Assembly (NCBI GenBank): GCA_020354125.1
Contig: CP070643.1
Coordinates: 3,510,020-3,574,019 of the forward strand
Source of the DNA: Betaproteobacteria bacterium
GTDB taxonomy: Bacteria; Pseudomonadota; Gammaproteobacteria; Burkholderiales; Eutrophovitaceae
Reading direction: 5' to 3'
DNA: 64,000 bases
This document shows, piece after piece, positions 8,583 through 17,647 of the stretch. The notes under the pieces were generated by a model. The model was not told the DNA's origin and ran no database searches. It saw only the letters and a list, made by a program, of their open reading frames with translations. How positions within the stretch are numbered: the stretch's first letter is position 1; every line of letters starts with the position of its first letter. Made by a program: the position numbers and the translations under genes.

Positions 8583-9827
8583 CTAGCCGCTGACAAGCGG
8601 CTTGTCACGAAACACAATCGTTACCGGGCTGCCGGTTCGCACGGGTTCGCCAACTGGATTGAGCCTGCCGGTCGACTGGTCAACGCGGAAGTTGACGATA
8701 GTGTCGCTATTCTGGTTGCCGGCACACAGTAAGGTGCCGGACGGGTCGAGACCGAAGAAGCGAGGAGTGCTTCCCTGCGTCGATTGCCACCCCACGGTGG
8801 CGAGCAAGCCGGTGCTGCGATCGACGAAGTAGGTCACGATACTGTTATGTCCGCGATTCGAACCATAGACGAAACGTCCCGACGGATGGACCCAGACTTC
8901 AGCGGTCGTATTGTTCCCGGTGTAATCGCTTGGCAGTGTCGTCACAATTTGCAGTGGCGTCAGCACGCCACGGGCCCGGTCAAATCGGTAGGTCGTCATG
9001 GTCGAATCCAGTTCGTTGATTGCGTATACGTAAGGCAACCTGGGATGAAAGTCGACATGACGCGGACCGGCGCCTTCGCGCGTATCGACCGAGGATTCCT
9101 CTTCGGCGATCAGCTTGCCGTTCTTTGCGTCGAGGCGAAAAACGAAAATGCGATCCAGACCCTTGTCAGGAACCAGAATAAACCGCCCGTCGCGATCAAA
9201 CGGATTGTGATGCGGATGCGAACTGGCTTGCTGGGTACGATGTGGTCCCGGTGTGCCCGACAGGGCGACCAGATCGGTCAACTCACCTACGCCACCGTCC
9301 GGCTTGATCGGCATGACTGCGACACTGCCGGAAGTGTAGTTAGAGACGACAAGAAACTGATTGGATTTGTCGACCGCAATATGCACGGGATTGGTGCCAC
9401 CACACAACTCCTGGTTGAGTTTCGTCAGCGTGCCATTGCCGGGGTCAATAGCGTACGCCGAGACGTAGTCCATATCGCCGTGTACCGCGTACAAGAACTG
9501 CTGCTCGCGATCGAAGCACAGGAATGACGGGTTCACTACGCCCTCAATAAGCTGAACCGGTGTCCACATGGCAGTGGCGGCATCGACACGAAATACCCCG
9601 ATGCCCTTGCCATGGCCGTTGCGCTTCTCGGTTGTGTAGCAGCCCACGTACGCGAACACCGGTCCGCCTTGTTGTGCCATCGCAAGGCCGGGCATCAGGC
9701 TTGCAGTGGCAGCCGCTGCCACCAGGCCACTACCGCGGGCCAGAAAATCGCGCCGTTGCGAACATGCAATGCTGGTGTCGTGGCCCTCTTCGCAAGCGCT
9801 CGATGTATCGCGTGCTGATCTGGTCAT
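8583..9827 (-). CDS. TAT-exported lactonase family beta-propeller (6-phosphogluconolactonase-like)
   Basis: A twin-arginine signal (RRDFLARGSG followed by a hydrophobic Ala-rich stretch ending MPGLAMAQ) leads into a seven-bladed propeller of the YbhE/Pgl lactonase family. Repeated HPSGRFVYGSNRG, HNPFDRDG and FFGLDPSGTLL elements mark the blades. Family members hydrolyse 6-phosphogluconolactone or other lactones, but an exported copy is unlikely to serve the cytosolic pentose phosphate pathway, so another sugar lactone is more plausible. The frame opens at a TTG (9848); ATG 9827 is preferred because a GGAAATC lies just upstream. Product 414 residues. Confidence 0.85.
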   Translation of the reverse strand: MTRSARDTSSACEEGHDTSIACSQRRDFLARGSGLVAAAATASLMPGLAMAQQGGPVFAYVGCYTTEKRNGHGKGIGVFRVDAATAMWTPVQLIEGVVNPSFLCFDREQQFLYAVHGDMDYVSAYAIDPGNGTLTKLNQELCGGTNPVHIAVDKSNQFLVVSNYTSGSVAVMPIKPDGGVGELTDLVALSGTPGPHRTQQASSHPHHNPFDRDGRFILVPDKGLDRIFVFRLDAKNGKLIAEEESSVDTREGAGPRHVDFHPRLPYVYAINELDSTMTTYRFDRARGVLTPLQIVTTLPSDYTGNNTTAEVWVHPSGRFVYGSNRGHNSIVTYFVDRSTGLLATVGWQSTQGSTPRFFGLDPSGTLLCAGNQNSDTIVNFRVDQSTGRLNPVGEPVRTGSPVTIVFRDKPLVSG

Positions 9828-10190
9828 GATGATTTCCCGAACTTCCAAGTGGCCGGCATCGGTTCACGATACCGACCCACGGTCACGCTATGCCTCCCGC
9901 AAGGGAGCACAAACTGGCGCAAAGGGCGTGTGCCCATATCTGCTGTGTCAACCGACCCGGTATAGTGTGCCGATAGTCGAAGCGCCGGTCGTCATGTGCG
10001 TCCTCCGGGACGACAGCCGCTCCCCGGCCGGACGCGTAAACAAAGTGTAATTGTAGTGTCTTTTTGCGGGTGGGCGGTTGCACTCGCCCGGCGGTTTGTA
10101 AGAAGGTCTCGGAGTAAGAAAAGCGGCCCGAGTGGAATATCAACCGTCTCGGGAAGCGCGCACCGAATATCAATCTTCTGGGGGAAAACG
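9828..10190. other. Divergent intergenic region between lactonase and GST genes
   Basis: 363 bases without a credible gene. It must carry promoters for both flanking genes. GAATATCAA occurs twice on the + strand, at 10135-10143 and 10165-10173, exactly 30 bases apart (about three helical turns) and just upstream of the GST start, a possible operator. GGGGGAAAACG precedes the GST ATG. No convincing sigma-70 promoter was picked. Confidence 0.5.
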
Positions 10191-10910
10191 ATGCCATATG
10201 AACTCTACTATTGGCCGGGAATACAAGGCCGAGGCGAATTTGTAAGGCTGGCACTTGAGGCGGCCGGTGCGGAATATATCGATGTAACCCGCCTATCGGG
10301 TCGCGGCAAAGGGGTCGATGCCATGTTACGGCTAATGGACGCGGCGGAGCGCGAGCCTTTTGCGCCGCCCTTTCTCAAGGCAGGCAAGCTGATCATTGCC
10401 CAGGTCGCAAACATATTGCAGTATCTTGGGCCGCGCATTGGTCTCGGGCCGAAAAGCGAGGCGGCACGCTTGTGGACGCACCAGCTGCAGCTGACCGTGA
10501 CTGACTTTGTCCACGAAATTCACGATACGCATCACCCGATTGCATCCTCTTTGTATTACGAGGAGCAGAAAGACGAAGCAAGGGCACGTACGGGACATTT
10601 TCTAACCACGCGCCTACCAAAGTACCTCGGCTATTTCGAGCGCGTAATCGAGAACAATGGCACCGGCCGGGGTCACACTGTCGGTCGCAGCCTGTCCTAC
10701 GTTGACCTGTCGATGTTTCAATTGATTTCCGGCTTGCGCTATGCGTTCCCGAAAACCATGTCGCGCCGCAAGCGCAATTACCCGCGTCTCAGTGCGCTGC
10801 ATGAGAAAGTGGCGACAAACGCAAACGTTGCAGCCTATCTTGCATCGGAGCGGCGCATTGCATTTAACGAAGATGGCGTCTTCCGCTGCTACACGGAACT
10901 GGAGCGATAG
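10191..10910 (+). CDS. Glutathione S-transferase
   Basis: 239 residues. The N-terminal thioredoxin-like domain starts MPYELYYWPGIQGRGEFVRLA, with the Tyr/Gln-Gly-Arg arrangement of sigma/mu-like GSTs. It continues through an APPFLKAGKLIIAQVANILQ segment matching the cis-Pro and Gln-(Ser/Val) glutathione-binding turn. An all-helical C-terminal domain follows, with SYVDLSMFQLISGL matching the N-capping box region. It conjugates or reduces substrates with glutathione in the cytoplasm. The frame is open to 9996, but ATG 10191 has a GGGGG ribosome site and starts the fold. Its stop codon abuts the ATG of the chromate transporter gene, so they are coupled. Confidence 0.88.
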   Translation: MPYELYYWPGIQGRGEFVRLALEAAGAEYIDVTRLSGRGKGVDAMLRLMDAAEREPFAPPFLKAGKLIIAQVANILQYLGPRIGLGPKSEAARLWTHQLQLTVTDFVHEIHDTHHPIASSLYYEEQKDEARARTGHFLTTRLPKYLGYFERVIENNGTGRGHTVGRSLSYVDLSMFQLISGLRYAFPKTMSRRKRNYPRLSALHEKVATNANVAAYLASERRIAFNEDGVFRCYTELER

Positions 10911-11570
10911 ATGCGACAAGATGAGGGTCGCGCTTCTGGAGACGGTGCCGGTACGCCGCAGAAATTGCCGGCTTCGCCAGTTAGTTCTCCGGCTTCGCCA
11001 GTTAGTTCTCCGGCTTCGCCGGTGCAACTGTTCGTTGCCTTTACGCTGCTCGCTTTGCAGGGATTCGGTGGCGTCATCGCAGTGACGCAACGTGTGCTGG
11101 TCGAGCAGAAACAGTGGCTCACGCGCGAGCAATTCATCGAAGTTTTGTCGCTCGCCCAAGTGTTGCCAGGCCCCAACGTGTGCAACGTTGCTCTCATTAC
11201 GGGCGATCGTTTTTTCGGCTGGCGCGGTGCGTTTGCGGCGCTTGGTGGAATGATGGCGCTGCCATTGATGATCGTGCTTGGTGTCGCCGCGCTGTACGCG
11301 GAATATGCCGCCGAGCCGGCGGTGGCCGGTGCGTTCCGCGGCATGGGCGCGGTGGCAGCCGGATTGATTATCGGCACGGCACTGAAACTGGCAAGCGCCC
11401 TGGGCTCAAACCCGATGGGCATGCGTGTGTGCTGGCTGGCAGGTACAGTCGTATTCATTGCTGTTGCACTGCTACGGCTGCCGCTCGTTTGGGTCCTGTT
11501 GGTGCTCGGTTCGCTCGCCGGCACGTTCGCGTGGATGCGCTTGCGTTCGCGCGATGCAGTAGACGGTTGA
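10911..11570 (+). CDS. Chromate transporter (CHR family), first half-subunit
   Basis: 219 residues with a polar repeated N-terminal tail (1-38) and then the CHR domain. FTLLALQGFGGVIAVTQ and LSLAQVLPGPNVCNVALITG carry the conserved FGG and (A)xxxPGP motifs; about five or six membrane segments follow. Short-chain CHR proteins work as heteropairs with a second half encoded next door, as here. Family members export chromate, or related oxyanions, at the inner membrane. The ATG directly follows the GST stop. The transport substrate is inferred from the family only. Confidence 0.88.
   Translation: MRQDEGRASGDGAGTPQKLPASPVSSPASPVSSPASPVQLFVAFTLLALQGFGGVIAVTQRVLVEQKQWLTREQFIEVLSLAQVLPGPNVCNVALITGDRFFGWRGAFAALGGMMALPLMIVLGVAALYAEYAAEPAVAGAFRGMGAVAAGLIIGTALKLASALGSNPMGMRVCWLAGTVVFIAVALLRLPLVWVLLVLGSLAGTFAWMRLRSRDAVDG
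10968..11024 (+). repeat. 21-bp in-frame tandem repeat in chromate transporter N-terminus
   Basis: The unit CCGGCTTCGCCAGTTAGTTC+T occurs twice exactly (10968-10988, 10989-11009), followed by a partial third copy to 11024. It encodes PASPVSS repeats in the disordered N-terminal tail, so copy-number change would keep the frame. Confidence 0.9.
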
Positions 11571-11574
11571 CGGC

Positions 11575-12099
11575 ATGTCATCCGCCGATTGGCTGATCCT
11601 GTTCGGACATTTCCTGCTGCTGTCGCTGCTGTCAATTGGCGGCGCGATCACCGTCGCTTCCGATATGCACAGGGTCATGGTCGATCAAATGGGCCTTATC
11701 AGTGACGCGCAGTTCAGTGCATCAATTGCAATTGCCCAGGCTTCACCCGGGCCGAACGTGTTGTTCGTCGCCGTGATGGGATACCAGGCGGCCGGCATAG
11801 CCGGCGCTGTTGCGATTCTGATCGCCATCATGCTGCCATCAACAACGTTGGCTTTAATTGCGGCACGCTGGGGGCAGGAGCGGCGCCACTGGCTGAGCGT
11901 GCGCGCGTTCAAGGCGGGGATGGCACCGCTGGTGGTCGGATTGCTGATGGCGACTGGCTGGATTCTCGCCACCTCGATCGAAGGCTGGCGCCATCTTGTG
12001 CTTACCGCGGTTGCTGCGCTGCTGGTGTGGAAGACGCGGTTGCATCTTCTGGTATTGGTTGGCGCAGGAGCCGTAGTCGGAGCGCTGGGTTGGATCTAG
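11575..12099 (+). CDS. Chromate transporter (CHR family), second half-subunit
   Basis: 174 residues starting 4 bases after the stop of the first half. LLSIGGAITVASDMHRVMV and AIAQASPGPNVLFVAVMG repeat the CHR motifs (GG near the first helix, PGP after the second), consistent with the inverted half-subunit of a two-gene chromate transporter. About five membrane segments. Together the two genes give the usual ~400-residue ChrA equivalent. The gene order GST, CHR, CHR suggests a small stress or detoxification operon, though no ChrB-type regulator is present. Confidence 0.88.
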   Translation: MSSADWLILFGHFLLLSLLSIGGAITVASDMHRVMVDQMGLISDAQFSASIAIAQASPGPNVLFVAVMGYQAAGIAGAVAILIAIMLPSTTLALIAARWGQERRHWLSVRAFKAGMAPLVVGLLMATGWILATSIEGWRHLVLTAVAALLVWKTRLHLLVLVGAGAVVGALGWI

Positions 12100-12113
12100 C
12101 GCTAGTTAGGTAG

Positions 12114-12156
12114 AGCGCCAGTCCGGCGCTAATTTGTCCAGCGCCTGTTCGGCGCT
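12114..12156. repeat. Twin short hairpins after the chromate transporter genes
   Basis: Two tandem hairpins with the same stem: AGCGCC-AGTCC-GGCGCT (12114-12130) and AGCGCC-TGTTC-GGCGCT (12140-12156). They sit just after the last stop codon and could act as a transcript 3' end structure, although no T-run follows. Confidence 0.6.
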
Positions 12157-12266
12157 ATAGGTTGCGTCTAGAGCGAGGGCGGACCGGTCTAATCGACCGA
12201 AGCGGGGTAAACTTTCAATCTTGCCGCTTCGAGGCAGTCGCTATTAATGATTAACGGGAGGTTCTT

Positions 12267-13055
12267 ATGACCGCCAAAACCAGTCTTTCGGCTGTCGATT
12301 CGACCAGCTTACGTGCGCGTATCAGCGATGATGAGTGGCTGGTGCGCTGCGACCTTGCCGCGGCTTATCAACTCGCTGCTCATTTCCGCTGGACAGATCT
12401 GATCTTCACGCATTTCACTGCGCGTGTGCCGGGCAGCGAGTACATGCTGATCAATCCCTACGGCATGATGTTTGACGAGATCACCGCTTCGAGTCTGGTG
12501 AAAATCGACAAGGACTGCAACGTGATTGAGGACGTCACCGGTCTCGGCGTCAATCGGGCCGGCTTCGTGATTCATGGCTGTATTCATGAGGCCCGACCGG
12601 AAGTGAACTGTGTCATTCACACCCATACCCGAGCCGGTGTGGCGGTGGCGGCGCAGAAGCATGGCTTGTTGCCGATCAGTCAGCACGCATTGCGCACCTA
12701 CGGCATGCTGACCTACCACGACTACGAGGGCATAGCGCTCGACATGGATGAACGCGAGCGGTTGGCTGGCGACCTGGGCCCGACTTCCAAGGCGATGATC
12801 ATGCGCAATCACGGGCTGCTGTCGGTCGGTCAGACGGTGAGTGAAGCGTTTGAGATCATGTACTACCTCGACACGGCTTGCCAGATTCAGGTTGATGCCA
12901 TTGCCGGCGATAAAGCGGAGCTGCAAATGATCAGCGAGGAGACTGCCAACAAGGGTAATCAGCAGTTCCAGGACGAGGGCACTACAGAGATCAATCTGTG
13001 CTGGAATGCCCTCCTGCGCATGTTGGACAGAAAAGGCATTGCGTACCGCGCCTGA
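12267..13055 (+). CDS. Class II aldolase/adducin family protein
   Basis: 262 residues with the class II aldolase fold: HFTARVPGSEYMLINPYG (substrate phosphate-binding region in aldolases), the zinc motif HTHTRAG, and a later MRNHGLLSVG with the third zinc histidine. True L-fuculose- or rhamnulose-phosphate aldolases are shorter, about 215 residues. This longer form, with an N-terminal helical extension, is usually an uncharacterised aldolase or decarboxylase of catabolic clusters. It heads a block of same-strand genes for SDRs, enoyl-CoA hydratase and acetoacetyl-CoA synthetase. GGGAGG precedes the ATG. Confidence 0.85.
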   Translation: MTAKTSLSAVDSTSLRARISDDEWLVRCDLAAAYQLAAHFRWTDLIFTHFTARVPGSEYMLINPYGMMFDEITASSLVKIDKDCNVIEDVTGLGVNRAGFVIHGCIHEARPEVNCVIHTHTRAGVAVAAQKHGLLPISQHALRTYGMLTYHDYEGIALDMDERERLAGDLGPTSKAMIMRNHGLLSVGQTVSEAFEIMYYLDTACQIQVDAIAGDKAELQMISEETANKGNQQFQDEGTTEINLCWNALLRMLDRKGIAYRA

Positions 13056-13089
13056 GATCGGCGTCTCGATTAGGCGGAGGATTAGCTAA

Positions 13090-13821
13090 GTGGCGAACAC
13101 TGAAACTGCTCTCATCGTTGGTGTCGGCGCCAGCCGTGGTCTGGGCGCAGCTTCTGCGCGACGCTTCGCGCGAGAAGGGTTGCATGTAGTAGTGGCCGGA
13201 CGAACTGCAGAGAAAGTCGAGCGCGTGGCTGAGGAAATCCGTGCCTCCGGCGGTTCGGCGCAGGCAGTGGCGGGTGATGCAGCGAAAGAAGAGAACGCCA
13301 TCCGCTTTGTCGAAACGGCGGAAGCCGAAGGTCCTCTGGTATTGGTGCTACAGAATTCCGGGAGCAATCGTCGCGATCCCTTCCTTGAGTTGACGACAGC
13401 TGACTTCGAGCAGATCTGGCGTGAGCATTGTCTGGCCGGTTTTCTCACCGGCCGAGAAAGCGCGCGAAGAATGGTGCCGCGCGGCCGCGGCACGATCCTG
13501 TTTACCGGTGCGTCGGGTTCGCTGCGCGGCAGCGCGTATTACGCGGCGTTCGCGGCTGCCAAGGCCGGACTGCGCGCGGTGGCGCAAAGCATGGCGCGTG
13601 AATTCGGTCCAAAAGGCATTCACGTCGCTCATTCGATCATCGATGGCGGAATCTCCGGTGATCGTTTCCTGTCGCGCTTCCCTGATGCGGAGAAAGAACG
13701 CGGCGCTGACAGTCTGCTGTCGATCGATGCCATTGCCGAGGCTTACTGGCAATTGCATATTCAGGATCGCAGTGCCTGGACGTTGGAGCAAGACTTCCGG
13801 CCATGGGTAGAGAAGTTCTGA
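13090..13821 (+). CDS. SDR family oxidoreductase, Phe at catalytic Tyr position
   Basis: 243 residues, GTG start with GGCGGAGGA upstream. The glycine loop is GVGASRGLG, and the fold ends AHSIIDGGISG instead of the usual PG..T. At the active site the sequence reads FAAAKAGLR, so Phe replaces the catalytic Tyr while Lys stays. The same substitution is in the next gene. This IDG-type SDR branch is common near acyl-CoA degradation genes; its reaction is not established from sequence. Part of the 12.3-17.6 kb operon. Confidence 0.82.
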   Translation: MANTETALIVGVGASRGLGAASARRFAREGLHVVVAGRTAEKVERVAEEIRASGGSAQAVAGDAAKEENAIRFVETAEAEGPLVLVLQNSGSNRRDPFLELTTADFEQIWREHCLAGFLTGRESARRMVPRGRGTILFTGASGSLRGSAYYAAFAAAKAGLRAVAQSMAREFGPKGIHVAHSIIDGGISGDRFLSRFPDAEKERGADSLLSIDAIAEAYWQLHIQDRSAWTLEQDFRPWVEKF

Positions 13822-13909
13822 TTCGTTACTTGAACAACTCGCTGTCGACCGGCGCGACTCATCAGAATAGCCGGCAGCGCGAAAGAATCATTCGGGAGGA
13901 TAGAGTCTG

Positions 13910-14629
13910 ATGTCAAAACCGGTTTGTCTGATTGTCGGTGTTGGTCCTGGCACCGGCGCGGAATGCGCGCGGCGTTTTTCACGAGGCGGTTATGCCATTG
14001 CGATGTTTGCGCGTAATCGGGAGCGGCTGGATGAGCTGGAGTCGGAACTTGGCGACGCCAAAGGTTATGTCTGCGATGTGTCGGATCTCGAGCAATTGGT
14101 CGATACCGTGCACAAAGTCCAGTCGGAAATGGGTGCGCCGGAAGTTCTGATTCACAACGCAGTATCTGGTGTTCTCGAGGGTGGTGGTGCCAGTACATTT
14201 CTGGAAAGCGATCCGCAGCGCCTGGAGCGCAATTTCCGTGTCAATACGACTTCCTTGCTCTACCTGGCCCGCGAAGTCGCGCCGGCGATGATCGAAGCAG
14301 GCCGCGGGGCAATTCTGGTGACCGGCAACACCTCGGCGACGCGCGGCAGGGCTCGGTTCGCCTACTTTGCTCCAACCAAGGCGGCGCAGCGGATTCTGGC
14401 GCAGTCGATGGCGCGCGATCTCGGACCCAAGGGGGTGCACGTCGCCTATATCCTTATTGATGCGGCGATTGACACGCCGAGGACGCGGCCGATCTTTGCC
14501 GCAGACAAACCCGACGACTTCTTCTGCAAACCGACCGCGATCGCTGACGAAATGTTCCACGTCGCGCATCAGGATCGCTCGGCCTGGTCATTCGATGTCG
14601 AGATCAGACCGTTTGGCGAGACCTGGTAA
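13910..14629 (+). CDS. SDR family oxidoreductase, Phe at catalytic Tyr position
   Basis: 239 residues, a paralogue of the preceding SDR. The cofactor loop is degenerate (VGVGPGTGAECA), HNAVSG replaces NNAG, and the catalytic run reads FAPTKAAQ, with Phe for Tyr. The segment VHVAYILIDAAID matches the VAHSIIDG segment of its neighbour, and both end with a QDRSAWSFD/TLE..RP.(V/G)E tail. The two probably arose by duplication and may form a heteromer. ATG start after GGGAGGATAG. Confidence 0.82.
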   Translation: MSKPVCLIVGVGPGTGAECARRFSRGGYAIAMFARNRERLDELESELGDAKGYVCDVSDLEQLVDTVHKVQSEMGAPEVLIHNAVSGVLEGGGASTFLESDPQRLERNFRVNTTSLLYLAREVAPAMIEAGRGAILVTGNTSATRGRARFAYFAPTKAAQRILAQSMARDLGPKGVHVAYILIDAAIDTPRTRPIFAADKPDDFFCKPTAIADEMFHVAHQDRSAWSFDVEIRPFGETW

Positions 14630-14717
14630 CGCGACCCCACGAAGTCCAGAAGTCATCGGCAACAGATTCTGTCTTCTCACTTGCAATACAACATTACCGA
14701 CCTAACAGGAATAACTC

Positions 14718-15530
14718 ATGGCTGACGAAGTTATCGTAGAAGTTCACGATGGGATTCAGGTCATCCGCATCAATCGACCAGACAAGAAGAATGCGCTCAA
14801 ACGCGATATGTATGACCGCATGGCCGCCGCGTTGATCGCCGGTGACGCTTCCGACGACGTAGCAGCGCACGTGTTTCTTGGTGTCAACGGCGTATTCACC
14901 GCCGGCAACGACATCAGCGACTTTGCCAATCAAGGTGGTGCGCCGCGCGGCAATAACCATAGAGACGATAAGCAAAGAGACGATAAACACGGCGCACCCG
15001 GATTTATACGGCTGCTGCCGATGGTCAGTAAACCGATGATCGCTGCGGTTGACGGGCTTGCTGTGGGCATCGGGACGACGATGTTATTTCATTGCGATCT
15101 GGTTTTCGCCAGCGCGGGCGCGAGCTTGCGTACACCGTTCGTCGATCTCGGACTGGTGCCGGAAGCAGGGTCGAGTATGCTGGCGCCGATGCGCATGGGA
15201 CAGCAGCGTGCATTCGAGTTGTTGTGCTTGGGCGAACCTTTCGATGGCCAGCGTGCTTATGAAGCGGGTCTCGTCAACCGCGTCGTGGCTTCCGAAGAAT
15301 TGGAGGCCACCGCCATGAAAGCGGCGGCACGGCTAGCAATGAAACCGCCGGGCGCGCTTGCCGCTTCGCGCCGACTGATGCGCGGCGACCCTGCGGCGCT
15401 TCTCGCGCAGATTGAGAATGAAACCGAGATCTTTGCCGAACGTCTCGCCTCGGACGAGGCAAAGGAAGCGTTCAGCGCTTTTCTGGAAAAGCGCAAACCC
15501 GATTTTTCGCAATTTCGCAGGCAGACGTGA
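14718..15530 (+). CDS. Enoyl-CoA hydratase/isomerase family protein
   Basis: 270 residues of crotonase fold: INRPDKKNALKRDMY at the N-terminal strand, the oxyanion-hole segment FTAGNDISDF, then PMIAAVDGLAVGIGTTM with the second oxyanion loop, and a C-terminal helical arm. The segment RTPFVDLGLVPEAGSS carries the usual position of the second catalytic Glu (PEAGS). It hydrates or isomerises enoyl-CoA in fatty-acid or branched-acyl catabolism. A polar insert near 75-95 (NNHRDDKQRDDKHG) contains a short internal repeat. Operon with the genes on both sides. Confidence 0.9.
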   Translation: MADEVIVEVHDGIQVIRINRPDKKNALKRDMYDRMAAALIAGDASDDVAAHVFLGVNGVFTAGNDISDFANQGGAPRGNNHRDDKQRDDKHGAPGFIRLLPMVSKPMIAAVDGLAVGIGTTMLFHCDLVFASAGASLRTPFVDLGLVPEAGSSMLAPMRMGQQRAFELLCLGEPFDGQRAYEAGLVNRVVASEELEATAMKAAARLAMKPPGALAASRRLMRGDPAALLAQIENETEIFAERLASDEAKEAFSAFLEKRKPDFSQFRRQT

Positions 15531-15592
15531 GCGGGGCACCAAGCTCTCAAGCCGCTGACGACCGCATTGGCGCCACATTGAACACGTAACAT

Positions 15593-17605
15593 ATGTCGGA
15601 CACTCCGATTTGGCGCCCATCAACGGAACGCATCGAACGCGCTGGAATTACTCGTTACCTGCGCTGGCTGCGCGACACTAGGGGACTCGAATTTTCCGAT
15701 TACGAATCATTGTGGCGCTGGTCGATCGACAACATTGAGGATTTCTGGGAATCGGTCTGGCAGTTTGGCGGCGTGCGCGCGCATCAGCCTTATCGCAAGG
15801 TGCTCGACAAGCGCGTCATGCCTGGTGCGAAATGGTTCGACGGTGCGACGCTCAACTATGCCGAGCATGCGCTGGCGGCTGCGGCACGCCTCGATGCGCA
15901 CACTAGACCGGCGCTGATATTTTGCTCGGAGGCTTGCGACCGAACAGAAATCTCCTGGGCACAACTCGCAGAGAAAGTCGGCGCGCTGACCGCCACTCTC
16001 GGTGAGCTCGGCCTGCAGGCCGGCGACCGCGTCGTTTCCTACATGCCGAATATTCCCGAGAGCATCATGGCCATGCTGGCAGGTGCCAGCCGTGGCGCGA
16101 TCTGGTCGAGTTGTTCACCCGATATGGGACCGGCAAGTGTGCTCGATCGCTTTAGGCAGATTGCACCGCGGGTGCTGTTTGCTGTTGACGGTTACCGTTA
16201 CGGCGGAAAGGATTTCGACCGTCGCGACACGGTGCGCGAGCTCATCGCTTCCTTGCCATCGATCGAAGCAGTGGTCTTCGTCAATTATCTAGATGCCGGC
16301 GCCGAACTGCAATTGGAGAATATTGACGGACGTGACGTCAAGGTGGTGCGCATTTCAGAAGCGCTGGCGCGCAGTGCTGAGCCCGAGTTTCTGCCGGTAC
16401 CGTTCGACCATCCGCTATGGGTTGTCTACTCGTCTGGAACGACAGGGATGCCGAAACCGATTGTGCATGGTCATGGCGGCACCATCATCGAGAACCTCAA
16501 GGGGCTGAGCCTGCATCTGGATATCGATGATGACGACCGTTTCTTCTGGTTCTCCTCGACCAGTTGGATCATGTGGAACCTGCTGGTCTCGAGCCTGTTG
16601 AGCGGCTGCACGGTCATCCAGTTCGACGGCAATCCGGGGCATCCGGACGTTAGTACATTGTGGAAACTGGCGCAGGATGAAGGCATCAGTTTCTTCGGCA
16701 CCAGTCCCGCGTTTATAGGGCTTTGCCGGAAGAGCAGTTATGAACCGGCTGCCAATTACGATCTGTCTTCTATTCGCACGGTGGGCTCCACTGGCTCGCC
16801 CTTGACGGCGGACGCGTACGAATGGGTTTACCGGCACGTCAATTCGGACATCATGCTCGCCTCGATTGCCGGGGGTACCGACCCGGCGACCGCGTTCCTG
16901 GCATGTTGCCCGACGCTACCGGTGTATGCCGGCGAGATGCAATGCCGCGGTTTGGGCGTGGCTACCTACGCGTTCAACGATGCGGGCCAACCAGTCTATG
17001 ACGAGGTTGGTGAACTCGTCTGCGCGCAACCGATACCATCGATGCCGCTGTATTTCTGGGGCGACTATGATGGCAAGCGTTACTTTGAGAGCTACTTTGA
17101 AACGTGGCCCAACGTGTGGAAGCACGGCGACTGGCTGAAGCTGATTCCACGCAAGGAGTCGGTGACGGGCGTGATTTATGGTCGATCTGACTCGACCATC
17201 AACCGTCATGGCATCCGCATGGGCACCAGTGAAATCTACCGAGTGGTCGAGGCTTTCCCGGAAGTGATGGATTCGCTGGTGGTCGACCTCGAATTCCTCG
17301 GTCGCAAATCATTCATGGTTTTGTTCATTGTCCTTGCTGGTGGTGGCGACAGCGTGTCGTCCGAACTGTGCGACCGATTGCGTTCGACCATTCGCACGCA
17401 ACTGTCGGGACGCTACGTGCCCGACGACGTTGTGGCGATTCCCGATGTGCCGAGAACGATCTCCGGCAAAAAACTGGAAGTGCCGATAAAAAAGATCCTG
17501 CTCGGCATGCCGGTCGAAACTTCAGTCAACCGCGATTCGATGTCAAACCCTGAATCGATCGACTGGTTCGTACGTTATGCCTCGCAACGCGTATCGAATA
17601 GCTGA
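15593..17605 (+). CDS. Acetoacetyl-CoA synthetase (acetoacetate-CoA ligase)
   Basis: 670 residues, the normal size of the acetoacetyl-CoA synthetase branch of ANL adenylating enzymes. The N-terminal cap (ITRYLRWLRDTRGLEFSDYE; GAKWFDGATLNYAEH) is typical. The ATP-binding P-loop is YSSGTTGMPKPIVHGHGG, the YDG-type segment is YFWGDYDGKRYFE, and the C-terminal catalytic lysine is in RTISGKKLEVPIKK. It activates acetoacetate in the cytoplasm with ATP and CoA. As the last gene of the run it suggests that the operon's pathway yields acetoacetate. Confidence 0.9.
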   Translation: MSDTPIWRPSTERIERAGITRYLRWLRDTRGLEFSDYESLWRWSIDNIEDFWESVWQFGGVRAHQPYRKVLDKRVMPGAKWFDGATLNYAEHALAAAARLDAHTRPALIFCSEACDRTEISWAQLAEKVGALTATLGELGLQAGDRVVSYMPNIPESIMAMLAGASRGAIWSSCSPDMGPASVLDRFRQIAPRVLFAVDGYRYGGKDFDRRDTVRELIASLPSIEAVVFVNYLDAGAELQLENIDGRDVKVVRISEALARSAEPEFLPVPFDHPLWVVYSSGTTGMPKPIVHGHGGTIIENLKGLSLHLDIDDDDRFFWFSSTSWIMWNLLVSSLLSGCTVIQFDGNPGHPDVSTLWKLAQDEGISFFGTSPAFIGLCRKSSYEPAANYDLSSIRTVGSTGSPLTADAYEWVYRHVNSDIMLASIAGGTDPATAFLACCPTLPVYAGEMQCRGLGVATYAFNDAGQPVYDEVGELVCAQPIPSMPLYFWGDYDGKRYFESYFETWPNVWKHGDWLKLIPRKESVTGVIYGRSDSTINRHGIRMGTSEIYRVVEAFPEVMDSLVVDLEFLGRKSFMVLFIVLAGGGDSVSSELCDRLRSTIRTQLSGRYVPDDVVAIPDVPRTISGKKLEVPIKKILLGMPVETSVNRDSMSNPESIDWFVRYASQRVSNS

Positions 17606-17647
17606 CGTCGTCTGCCACTGTTTGTCGGCAGCCTTTGCGGTGGGTCT

